Positions 19,133 through 26,939 of a DNA stretch of 64,000 bases are shown here, one piece after another. The first letter of the stretch is position 1, and every line of letters begins with the position of its first letter. The notes below the pieces were generated by a model, which ran no database searches, was not told where the DNA came from, and saw nothing but the letters and a program-made list of their open reading frames with translations. The DNA lies in NCBI GenBank assembly GCA_024404675.1, contig JAKSPO010000001.1, forward strand, positions 372,001 to 436,000. Reading direction: 5' to 3'. Made by a program: the position numbers and the translations under genes. The DNA is from Lachnospiraceae bacterium. GTDB lineage: Bacteria > Bacillota > Clostridia > Lachnospirales > Lachnospiraceae.

Positions 19133-20794
19133 TTACTCTGCCTTCATAAGATGAAGCTTAATCAAAAATCTGAGAAGCACACGTCCCTTCGGCATCTCAC
19201 GGATCTCTGCCTGAGATACGCCCTTCATCGCAATCAGAAGCACGAAATATACGATTACGGAAAGCCCGATCATCGAAACACAGGCTACCAGATTCGTAAG
19301 CGTCACATGTCCGGGAATCAGTCCTGCTAAAAGCTTATAAAGAACGCGATAACCACCGTATGCAACCGCTCCCATCAATGCGGAGGCGATGAACGGAATC
19401 ACGAAAACCGTCTTCCATTCCTGTCTGTAATGAAGATAACGTCTGATGCTTAATCCGTTTAATATACAGACAACCAAGGCAAAAAGTACATTGCAGACAA
19501 CGAGGCCTATCGCTCCGATATCCGTATTGCGAAGAAGCATAAAAAGAGCTACGCAATGAATAACAAGTGCCAGAAGGGAGTGCCATACCGGCACAAACAT
19601 ATGATTGATTCCCTGCAGAACACCATTCGTTACGGTCGACAAAGCAAAGAATACAACGGCAATTCCGCCGACAGCCATCATCTTAGCACCAAGCGCACGG
19701 GTGTCGCCGTATAACATCTGAAGAATCGGTCCGCCGAGTGCAATCAGTCCGAAGGCACAGGGAAATGCGATAATCATATTAAACTTGATTGCAGAAGCAA
19801 CCTTCTGATTGATCCTGTCGGCATGTCCTCTTACACGTTCCGCAACAAGACTCGGAACGATTGCCGTTCCCATAGCGGATGCGATTGCAACCGGTACATT
19901 GGTTAACAGCTTATATTTTGCGGAATAGATTCCCCACCATGTATTGCGGGTTTCCTCAGCAATATGCTTTGCATCAAGCGTTCGATGGAATATCGTAACA
20001 TCAATCGTACCGGACAGCTGGTAGACTGTCTGGCTGATAACAACAGGAATGACGGTGATAATCAGCATCCAAAGGATATATCGGTAATTCTCCGAAGCCG
20101 TTTCCTTGGCACCCTCTACGGGATGCTTCTTTCTGAACAGAAGAAGGATAAAAAGCGTTACCGCCGCGGCACAAGCGCCGAGGAAGGTACCGAGTGTTCC
20201 GCCGGCTGCGCCGTATGCACTCTGCTCGGGAGTTCCGGCGTATTTGTTCATCATCCATATTGCCGCGCCGACACTGACAACTGCGTTGACAATCTGCTCA
20301 ACAACCTGTGACAGGGCGGTCGGCAACATATTGTTGTAGCCCTGGAAATATCCTCTGACGACGCCCATAACGGAAAATACGAAGATGGTCGGGGCCAGTA
20401 CACGAAGCGGTATCGCCACAAGCGGTGTATGGTTGAACTGTCCGTACAGATCCGCGCCGAAATACACAAGAAGCGATGCTATCGAACCGACCACGAAGCC
20501 AAATGTCAGTGCAACGATGAAAACACGTCTTGCATCCTTGTAGCGCTCCTGAATCTGCCTTGCGGACACGAGCTTTGATACCGCAAGCGGAAGGCTGTAG
20601 GAGCTTAAAAGAAGGGCGAGATTATAAAACTCGAAGGCCGTCGAATAATAGCCCATTGCATCGTCGCCGATAATTCTTGTCAGCGGAATCCGATATACCA
20701 GTCCGATAATACGAACCAGTAAGGACGCACCGGCAAGAATACTTCCCTGCAGAAGGACGCTGTTGGTTGTTTTATTTCTTGTTTCTTCGCTCAT
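19133..20794 (-). CDS. MurJ/SpoVB-type polysaccharide or lipid II flippase (MOP superfamily)
   Basis: An integral membrane protein of about 553 residues with roughly 14 hydrophobic segments. I start it at ATG 20794 (MSEETRNKTTNSVLLQGS); the frame is open further upstream, but that stretch lies over ybeY. GSILAGASLLVRIIGLVYRIPL is typical of the SpoVB/YtgP branch of the MATE-like MOP family. YtgP of B. subtilis is a MurJ-type lipid II flippase and SpoVB acts in spore cortex formation. I cannot separate the two roles here. Its vegetative neighbours phoH and ybeY mildly favour the MurJ-type role. Confidence 0.85.
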   Translation of the reverse strand: MSEETRNKTTNSVLLQGSILAGASLLVRIIGLVYRIPLTRIIGDDAMGYYSTAFEFYNLALLLSSYSLPLAVSKLVSARQIQERYKDARRVFIVALTFGFVVGSIASLLVYFGADLYGQFNHTPLVAIPLRVLAPTIFVFSVMGVVRGYFQGYNNMLPTALSQVVEQIVNAVVSVGAAIWMMNKYAGTPEQSAYGAAGGTLGTFLGACAAAVTLFILLLFRKKHPVEGAKETASENYRYILWMLIITVIPVVISQTVYQLSGTIDVTIFHRTLDAKHIAEETRNTWWGIYSAKYKLLTNVPVAIASAMGTAIVPSLVAERVRGHADRINQKVASAIKFNMIIAFPCAFGLIALGGPILQMLYGDTRALGAKMMAVGGIAVVFFALSTVTNGVLQGINHMFVPVWHSLLALVIHCVALFMLLRNTDIGAIGLVVCNVLFALVVCILNGLSIRRYLHYRQEWKTVFVIPFIASALMGAVAYGGYRVLYKLLAGLIPGHVTLTNLVACVSMIGLSVIVYFVLLIAMKGVSQAEIREMPKGRVLLRFLIKLHLMKAE

Positions 20795-20798
20795 ATAC

Positions 20799-21305
20799 CT
20801 ACTCGGCTTCCCGGGTAATCCCGAGTCGCGCCAAAATCTCCTCTTGTTTCTGCTCCATGATAAGTCTTTCCTCATCAACCATGTGATCGTAGCCACACAG
20901 ATGAAGCATGCTGTGCGCCACCAAAAAGGCAAGCTCTCTGCGAACGGAGTGGCCGTATTCCTTAGCCTGTGCCTCCATACGATCAAGCGAAATCACGATA
21001 TCGCCAAGCACCAGCTCGCCGCTCTCCGGGTCTGCATACGCCTCCGGATCCTCCTCGACAAAATCAAAATCCGCAGGCGTCTCATAGGAAAGCATCGGAA
21101 AGGACAGAACATCCGTCGCGCGGTCAGTATCCCGATACTCACGATTCATCTCATGAATGCTCTCATCGTCCGTAAGAAGCACATTGACGCAGCACTCATA
21201 CGGACATTCCACATAATCCAGTGCCTCTGTAATCACCTTTTCGATTGTCTCCTCAACAGAAAATGGATATGCTCGCTCCATTTCCTTCTCAATGCTTATG
21301 CTCAT
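20799..21305 (-). CDS. ybeY: Endoribonuclease YbeY (16S rRNA 3' maturation and quality control)
   Basis: About 168 residues from ATG 21305 (MSISIEKEMERA), which lies inside the last codons of phoH. The three-histidine metal site is HSMLHLCGYDH near residue 135. LLTDDESIHEMNREYRDTDRATDVLSF is the family signature. phoH-ybeY order is conserved in most bacteria. The 17-nt overlap suggests translational coupling. Confidence 0.95.
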   Translation of the reverse strand: MSISIEKEMERAYPFSVEETIEKVITEALDYVECPYECCVNVLLTDDESIHEMNREYRDTDRATDVLSFPMLSYETPADFDFVEEDPEAYADPESGELVLGDIVISLDRMEAQAKEYGHSVRRELAFLVAHSMLHLCGYDHMVDEERLIMEQKQEEILARLGITREAE

Positions 21306-22317
21306 AACGAACCTCACGAATCCCCGGGCGCTTCTTCTCGCCGTCTTTTGGGGCATTACTCTTATTCTTCTTTGATTCATACGCCTCGTAGGCCTGTACA
21401 ATCTTCTGTACAAGCGGATGTCTTACAACATCGGCACTAGTCAGCTCGCAAAAGCCGATTTCCTCGATATTAGAAAGCACACGGCTTGCCACATCAAGAC
21501 CTGAGATTTCGCCGGCCGGAAGGTCCTTCTGCGTCATATCACCGGTGATTACGACCTTAGAGCCAAAGCCGATACGTGTCAAAAACATCTTCATCTGTGC
21601 AGGCGTCGTATTCTGTGCCTCATCCAGAATGATAAATGCATTATCAAGCGTACGTCCTCGCATATATGCAAGCGGCGCAACCTCGATGAGCCCCTTCTCC
21701 ATATTCTTCTGAAAAGCCTCTGCGCCCATAATCTGATAGAGTGCATCATAAAGCGGTCTCAGATAAGGATCGACCTTACTCTGCAGATCACCCGGAAGGA
21801 AACCAAGCTTCTCTCCCGCCTCGATTGCAGGTCTTGTAAGGATGATTCGGTTTACCTCGTCATTCTTAAATGCCGTTACTGCCATCGCCATCGCAAGATA
21901 TGTCTTACCGGTTCCCGCAGGACCGTAGCCGAACACAATCATCTTATTGCGAATATTGTCGACATATTTCTTCTGTCCGACCGTCTTCGGCTTAATCGGC
22001 TTTCCGGTAATCGTATGACAGATCAGGTCAGAATCAATCTCAAGGACAGCTCCCTGCTTATCCTCCATGGAAAGAGAAATCGTATAATTCACCTGCTGCT
22101 CGGTAATCGCAGTGCCGCGCTTAGAAAGACCGATCAGGGTCTCAAGCGTCTTCTTCGCTCTTGCAACCATCGCATCTTCGCCGACGATACGAATCTCGTC
22201 TTCACGTGTCAGAAGCGTAACATGTAAAGATCTCTCCAGAATCTTTGCGTACGCATCATACTCCCCAAAAATGCTCTTCTGACAGGACAATGATATATTG
22301 GACAGAACTTCAATCAT
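21289..22317 (-). CDS. phoH: PhoH-like ATPase
   Basis: About 342 residues, starting at ATG 22317 (MIEVLSNISLSCQ), which follows GGAGG by 10 nt. The P-loop is FGYGPAGTGKTYLAMAMAV and Walker B is IILDEAQNTT. FLPGDLQSKVDPYLRPLYDAL is diagnostic for PhoH. It is thought to act with YbeY in RNA metabolism, perhaps as a helicase; no firm mechanism is known. It is the first gene of the long series ending at miaB. Confidence 0.95.
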   Translation of the reverse strand: MIEVLSNISLSCQKSIFGEYDAYAKILERSLHVTLLTREDEIRIVGEDAMVARAKKTLETLIGLSKRGTAITEQQVNYTISLSMEDKQGAVLEIDSDLICHTITGKPIKPKTVGQKKYVDNIRNKMIVFGYGPAGTGKTYLAMAMAVTAFKNDEVNRIILTRPAIEAGEKLGFLPGDLQSKVDPYLRPLYDALYQIMGAEAFQKNMEKGLIEVAPLAYMRGRTLDNAFIILDEAQNTTPAQMKMFLTRIGFGSKVVITGDMTQKDLPAGEISGLDVASRVLSNIEEIGFCELTSADVVRHPLVQKIVQAYEAYESKKNKSNAPKDGEKKRPGIREVRYEHKH

Positions 22318-22374
22318 TCCGCATAAACCTCCAAAAAAATACCTAGAAACCCAGCATATAAACATACATAATCT

Positions 22375-22403
22375 ATTATACCATATATGCCGCAAATAAT
22401 AAA
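22375..22403 (-). promoter_or_regulatory. Extended -10 promoter ahead of phoH
   Basis: On the minus strand the -10 is a perfect TATAAT (22380-22375) preceded by TATGG, matching the extended TRTGN form. The -35 region at 17-nt spacing is poor (TTTATT). It lies right behind the rpsU terminator and about 55 nt ahead of phoH. Confidence 0.75.
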
Positions 22404-22438
22404 GAAAAAAAGAAGACCCGAATCAACTTCGAGTCTTC
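22402..22438 (-). terminator. Intrinsic terminator of rpsU
   Basis: On the minus strand: GAAGACTCGAA, 5-nt loop, TTCGGGTCTTC (one mismatch), then seven T residues. It begins 12 nt past the rpsU stop. Confidence 0.92.
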
Positions 22439-22449
22439 CATGAAATTCA

Positions 22450-22626
22450 TTATTTGAACTTTCTCTTACGAGCAGCTTCGGACTTCTTCTTACGCTTTAC
22501 GCTCGGCTTCTCGTAATGCTCTCTCTTACGAATCTCCTGCTGAATGCCAGCCTTAGCACAGTTTCTCTTGAAACGGCGAAGTGCGGAATCCAAAGATTCG
22601 TTCTCCTTTACGATAACACTTGACAT
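22450..22626 (-). CDS. rpsU: 30S ribosomal protein S21
   Basis: A 58-residue, highly basic protein. It begins [20 protein letters not shown] and continues [20 protein letters not shown], the S21 signature, ending AARKRKFK. The AGGTAGGTG-type ribosome-binding region lies just upstream of the ATG at 22626. S21 is needed for mRNA base-pairing at initiation. It has its own promoter and terminator. Confidence 0.97.
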   Translation of the reverse strand: MSSVIVKENESLDSALRRFKRNCAKAGIQQEIRKREHYEKPSVKRKKKSEAARKRKFK

Positions 22627-22696
22627 TTGTTCTCACCTACCTCCCTACCGCCGGATCAATCCGTTAACGGTTTTGGGCTATAATAGCACAAAATTT

Positions 22697-22724
22697 ATTT
22701 TATCATACTTAAGCAATATGTCAA
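22697..22724 (-). promoter_or_regulatory. Promoter of rpsU
   Basis: On the minus strand: perfect -35 TTGACA (22724-22719), 16-nt spacer, -10 TAAAAT (22702-22697). It lies between the alaS stop and rpsU. Confidence 0.82.
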
Positions 22725-22782
22725 TCTTTTTTTGAAAAATAGTGGTATTTTTCGTAAAATGCGAACCGACTTCCAAAAAGCC

Positions 22783-25458
22783 TTAGGAAAGCTGACTCTT
22801 TGCAGTCTCCTTAGCCTTTGCGATACAAGCATCGATTCCTGCGGGATTCTTACCGCCGGCCTGCGCCATATTCGGGCGACCACCGCCGCCACCGCCTACA
22901 AGCACAGCGCACTCCTTGATGAGGTTACCGGCATGTGCACCCTTAGCGATTGCACTGTCGGTTGCCATTGCAAGAAGGCTTACCTTACCATCGACTGCGG
23001 AAGCAAGAACGATTACAGTGTCTCCAAGCTTCTCCTTCATCTGGTCACCAAGATTACGAAGGCTGTTCATATCGGCATCCGGAAGCTTCGCAGCAAGAAC
23101 CTTAATGCCGTTTACTTCTTCCACCGTGTTAAGAATATCGCCTACGGAGTTATTTGCAAGCTTAGCCTTGTATTTCTCTACCTCGGAATTCAGGCTCTTG
23201 ATCTCCTCAAGAAGGGAAGCAACCTTTGCCGCAAGTGCATCAGGCGTGCATTTTGCTGCCTTAGCTGCATTGTTAAGCTCTGTTTCAAGGTTTCTATAGT
23301 AAGCAGTTACATTCTGTGCGGTAATTGCCTCAATACGACGTACACCTGCGGAGGTACCGTTCTCCGAAAGAATCTTGAAGGAACCGATCTCGCTTGTGTT
23401 CTTAACATGCGTACCACCGCAAAGCTCCTTGGAGAAGTCGCCCATGCTGACAACACGAACGGAATCACCGTATTTCTCGTCGAACAAAGCCATAGCGCCG
23501 CTCTTCTTCGCGGACTCGATATCCATAACATCCGTTACAACGGGAAGACTGTTCTCAATCTCCTGATTAACGATTGCCTCAACCTTACGAAGCTCCTCAG
23601 CAGTCAATGCCTGAAAATGGCTGAAGTCGAAACGTGTTCTCTCATCGTCCTGATAGGAGCCCTTCTGCTCAACATGCGCACCGAGTACCTCACGAAGTGC
23701 CTTCTGAAGAAGGTGTGTTGCACTGTGGTTCTTGCAGGTTGCGCTTCTCAATGCAGCATCAACGGAAAATGTTCCGACGCTTCCGGTCTTAATGATACCG
23801 TTTCTTACAACACCGTGATGTGCATATTTGTTGCCGACAAGCTTCTCAACGTTCTGAACAACAAATTCACCGTCAGCGGTAACAATCACACCCTTATCGC
23901 TTTGCTGACCACCCATGGTCGCATAGAAAGGCGTGTTGTCCGCAATGATGGTACCGTTCTGCTCTTCACCGAGGAAATCAACGATTTCGGAAGCAATGCC
24001 CTGCTGCGTTTCGGTATCGCAGGAAATAACCTTAATCACAGCCTCATCCGTAAGCTTATCATATCCGGTGAATACGGTAGGCGTTGTATAGAAGTCGAAT
24101 ACGGAAGCATCCGCACCCATGTAAGTAGTCACCTTACGTGCCTTACGAGCGGTTTCCTTCTGTACCTGCATTGCCTTATCAAAGCCGGCCTTGTCAACCT
24201 GATAGCCCTTCTCCTCAAGAATCTCAAGGGTAAGGTCAATCGGGAAGCCGTAGGTATCATAAAGCTTGAATGCATCACTGCCGTCAAGAACGCTCTTGCC
24301 CTGTGCCTTCATATCCTCTTCCATGGAAGCAAGAATGGAAAGGCCCTTATCGATTGTCTTATTGAAAGCTTCCTCTTCCTTCGTGAGGTTCGTAAGAATG
24401 AACTCCTTCTTCTCCTCAAGCTCCGGATAACCGTCCTTCGAGTTCGCAATAACGGTCTTAGCAAGCTCAGCCATGAAAAGCCCCTGGATACCAAGCTTAC
24501 GGCCGTGTCTTGCGGCACGACGGATAATTCTTCTCAGTACATAGCCTCTTCCCTCGTTAGAAGGCATAACGCCGTCGGAAATCAGGAAGGTTGAGCTACG
24601 AATATGGTCGGTAATCAGACGGATGGATACATCCTTATCCTCGTCCTTTTGATACTCTGCACCGGAAAGCTCGCAGATACGGTTACGAATTGCGAACATG
24701 GTATCAATGTCAAATACGGAATCGACATCCTGCACAACAACCGCAAGACGCTCAAGACCCATACCGGTATCAATATTCTTATTGGCAAGCTCGGTATAAC
24801 CGCCCTTACCGTCACCGTCGAACTGGGTAAATACGTTGTTCCATACCTCCATGAAACGATCGCAGTCACAGCCGACCTTACAATCAGGCTTTCCGCAGCC
24901 GTACTTGATGCCACGGTCATAATAAATCTCGGAACAGGGGCCGCAGGGACCTGCGCCGTGCTCCCAGAAGTTATCGCACTCACCGGTAACGGGATCACGA
25001 TAGAAACGGGTGATCTTCTCAGCCGGTACGCCGATTTCCTTCGTCCAGATGTCATATGCCTCGTCGTCCTCGCCGTAAATAGACGGATAGAGACGCTCGG
25101 GATCCATTCCGACAACCTCAGTCAGAAACTCCCAGCTCCAGGCAATTGCTTCATGCTTGAAATAATCTCCAAAGGAGAAGTTTCCAAGCATCTCAAAGAA
25201 GGTAAGATGTCTTGCGGTCTTGCCGACATTATCGATATCACCGGTACGAACACACTTCTGGCAGGTAGTCACACGCTTCTTCGGCGGAACCTCAAGGCCC
25301 GTAAAATAAGGCTTAAGAGGAGCCATACCTGCGTTGATCAGAAGAAGGCTCTTATCATTCTTCGGAACAAGAGAAAAGCTGTTCATCCGAAGATGCTCCT
25401 TGGATTCAAAGAAATCCAGATACATCTTTCTCAGTTCGTTAACACCATATGCTTTCAT
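22783..25458 (-). CDS. alaS: Alanyl-tRNA synthetase
   Basis: A full-length 891-residue class II synthetase. The catalytic domain starts with MKAYGVNELRKMYLDFFESK. Class II motif 2 lies around TCQKCVRTGDIDNVG, and motif 3 around GLERL. The editing domain keeps the zinc ligands HSATH and CGGTH. The C-Ala DHHA1 end has GGGGGGRPNMAQAGGK. It follows a xylanase gene by 31 nt, with GGAGG before the ATG. I see no room for an alanine T-box leader, which many Firmicutes use for alaS. Its promoter is therefore unclear. Confidence 0.98.
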   Translation of the reverse strand: MKAYGVNELRKMYLDFFESKEHLRMNSFSLVPKNDKSLLLINAGMAPLKPYFTGLEVPPKKRVTTCQKCVRTGDIDNVGKTARHLTFFEMLGNFSFGDYFKHEAIAWSWEFLTEVVGMDPERLYPSIYGEDDEAYDIWTKEIGVPAEKITRFYRDPVTGECDNFWEHGAGPCGPCSEIYYDRGIKYGCGKPDCKVGCDCDRFMEVWNNVFTQFDGDGKGGYTELANKNIDTGMGLERLAVVVQDVDSVFDIDTMFAIRNRICELSGAEYQKDEDKDVSIRLITDHIRSSTFLISDGVMPSNEGRGYVLRRIIRRAARHGRKLGIQGLFMAELAKTVIANSKDGYPELEEKKEFILTNLTKEEEAFNKTIDKGLSILASMEEDMKAQGKSVLDGSDAFKLYDTYGFPIDLTLEILEEKGYQVDKAGFDKAMQVQKETARKARKVTTYMGADASVFDFYTTPTVFTGYDKLTDEAVIKVISCDTETQQGIASEIVDFLGEEQNGTIIADNTPFYATMGGQQSDKGVIVTADGEFVVQNVEKLVGNKYAHHGVVRNGIIKTGSVGTFSVDAALRSATCKNHSATHLLQKALREVLGAHVEQKGSYQDDERTRFDFSHFQALTAEELRKVEAIVNQEIENSLPVVTDVMDIESAKKSGAMALFDEKYGDSVRVVSMGDFSKELCGGTHVKNTSEIGSFKILSENGTSAGVRRIEAITAQNVTAYYRNLETELNNAAKAAKCTPDALAAKVASLLEEIKSLNSEVEKYKAKLANNSVGDILNTVEEVNGIKVLAAKLPDADMNSLRNLGDQMKEKLGDTVIVLASAVDGKVSLLAMATDSAIAKGAHAGNLIKECAVLVGGGGGGRPNMAQAGGKNPAGIDACIAKAKETAKSQLS

Positions 25459-25489
25459 TGTAATTTATCCTCCGATAAAATAACTTTAT

Positions 25490-26710
25490 TTACCATTCAA
25501 ATGCTTTGATCTCAGGATCCTGCATCGCACCGTACCAGGCCATCTTACGATTCAGCTTAAAGGTCTGATACATAAGCGGATGCTCCTTGCTTCTCCAGGA
25601 AATCGTATCGTACAGTCCCCATACGGTTACGCTGTCGATATCAATCTCTCCGTTCAGCTTCGCCTGCTCCATAAACTGGAACAGAAGCTTGTATTTCATA
25701 GCCTGAATCAGCTCGGTATCCTCATTCAGTGTCTTCACACCGATGTCAAGCTCGGTAATCTGTACCTTATAGCCCTCGGACGCAAAATACTTCGCAGTCT
25801 TGTAGATGGTGTTCTGAATATTGTCGCCGGTGCTCAGATGGCTCTGCATTCCGATACCGTCGATATTACCCTCCGCAAGAATCGGCGCGAGTACCTTCAC
25901 GATAATCGTTCTCTTATTTGCACAGCCATAATCATTATAATACAGATCGGCGGTGCCATCCGAATATTTTCTTGCAAAACGAAAGGCGTACTGAATGAAC
26001 TCGGGTCCGATCGTTTCGTACCAAAGGTTCTTTCCCTTACGAATACCGTTTGCATCACCGGTTCCAGGATCAACTGCTTCATTGACAACATCCCAGGCAT
26101 AGATAAGTCCCGGATGATTCGTCTGGCAATAAGTCATAACCTGCTTGATATAGCTTTCAAGACGGGCAATCATAACCTCTTTTGAGCAAAGCGCACTGTT
26201 CGGCTGATAATCGACCGTAAAGAACCACGCAGGGGTCTGGGAATACCAGCAAAGTGTATGACCGCGAACGCCTAAGCCATTCTCTTCGGCAAATCTGAGT
26301 CCCCTCTCAATTCCACCGAACTTAAGGATCGGCTCCGTTTTGGTATCGGGATAACCCTTCTGTGTTGCCTCTCTGTCAAGTAACGCTTCCGGCTTCATCT
26401 CGTTCTCAAATGTCATGCTGTTAAACTGCTCCTTAACAACCTCCATCTGAGAAGCATTCGAAATAACGCTGTTCGGAAGTGCTACACCAACCTTAAAGAC
26501 ATCCTTATAACGATCCTTTAAGGTCATACTGTCAAGCGGATTCACCACAGGAGCCTCCGTAGGCGTCGGTGTAGGTGTCGCCGTAAGTTCGGGCGTTGCC
26601 TCCTCACTCGGTGTTACCGTCGGTGCTTCCGAAGGCTTCTTTTCGCCGCAGCCGGCGAGGCTGAATACCAAAAGGCTCACCAGAAGAAGAAATGCGGTAA
26701 AACGTTTCAT
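25490..26710 (-). CDS. GH10 endo-1,4-beta-xylanase, lipoprotein
   Basis: A 406-residue surface enzyme that cleaves xylan. The signal peptide ends in a lipobox, SLAGC, with lipidated Cys21. A Pro/Thr/Glu-rich linker (about 25-57, ending TPTPTPTEAP) leads to the GH10 barrel (about 60-406). The acid/base glutamate is E211 in WDVVNEAVD and the nucleophile is E320 in QITELDIGV. HTLCWYSQTPAWF is also typical. The ATG at 26710 follows AGAGGA by 7 nt. It lies between tRNA-Glu and alaS, an odd place for a polysaccharide gene. Only about 30 nt separate it from the tRNA terminator. Confidence 0.95.
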   Translation of the reverse strand: MKRFTAFLLLVSLLVFSLAGCGEKKPSEAPTVTPSEEATPELTATPTPTPTEAPVVNPLDSMTLKDRYKDVFKVGVALPNSVISNASQMEVVKEQFNSMTFENEMKPEALLDREATQKGYPDTKTEPILKFGGIERGLRFAEENGLGVRGHTLCWYSQTPAWFFTVDYQPNSALCSKEVMIARLESYIKQVMTYCQTNHPGLIYAWDVVNEAVDPGTGDANGIRKGKNLWYETIGPEFIQYAFRFARKYSDGTADLYYNDYGCANKRTIIVKVLAPILAEGNIDGIGMQSHLSTGDNIQNTIYKTAKYFASEGYKVQITELDIGVKTLNEDTELIQAMKYKLLFQFMEQAKLNGEIDIDSVTVWGLYDTISWRSKEHPLMYQTFKLNRKMAWYGAMQDPEIKAFEW

Positions 26711-26741
26711 ATTACTATCCTCTTTCCTGTCGCATTTATAG

Positions 26742-26772
26742 AAAAAACCGGATTCATATGAACCCGGTTTTT
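26742..26772 (-). terminator. Terminator of tRNA-Glu
   Basis: Inverted repeat AAAAACCGG (26743-26751) and CCGGTTTTT (26764-26772) with a partly palindromic loop (TTCATATGAA). On the minus strand the stem ends in a run of T. It lies between the tRNA and the xylanase gene. Confidence 0.87.
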
Positions 26773-26777
26773 GATAG

Positions 26778-26849
26778 CAGCTTGTAGGGGAATCGAACCC
26801 CTGTTTCCGCCGTGAGAGGGCGGCGTCTTGACCGCTTGACCAACAAGCC
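26778..26849 (-). tRNA. tRNA-Glu (anticodon CTC)
   Basis: A 72-nt tRNA. Acceptor GGCTTGT pairs with ACAAGCT (first pair G-U), and the discriminator is G. The anticodon stem CCGCC/GGCGG holds the loop CTCTCAC, giving CUC. The T arm is CAGGG-GTTCGATT-CCCCT in outline. The body resembles the usual tRNA-Glu (TTGGTCAAGCGGTCAAGACGC). CCA is not encoded. A second tRNA-Glu with UUC must exist elsewhere to read GAA. Confidence 0.95.
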
Positions 26850-26865
26850 ATATGCTGCATAAGTG

Positions 26866-26894
26866 ATAATACCAAATGTTAATCAAAAATGCAA
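26866..26894 (-). promoter_or_regulatory. Promoter of tRNA-Glu
   Basis: On the minus strand: -35 TTGCAT (26894-26889), 17-nt spacer, -10 TATTAT (26871-26866). Transcription would start close to the tRNA 5' end. Confidence 0.82.
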
Positions 26895-26939
26895 GCATTA
26901 TTTTAAACTTTTTTGAAAAAAATTTTGAAAGCCCTTTTT

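Noticed and set aside
20795..20986. 64-residue N-terminal extension of the flippase
   Set aside because: It overlaps ybeY on the same strand, is not hydrophobic in a family-like way, and the ATG at 20794 fits known homologs.
22732..24594. 620-codon plus-strand frame opposite alaS
   Set aside because: It is fully antisense to a certain gene, with no recognisable motif and no separate promoter; it is a codon-bias shadow.
25459..25489. T-box leader for alaS
   Set aside because: The gap is only 31 nt, far too short for a T-box, and no specifier hairpin is visible.
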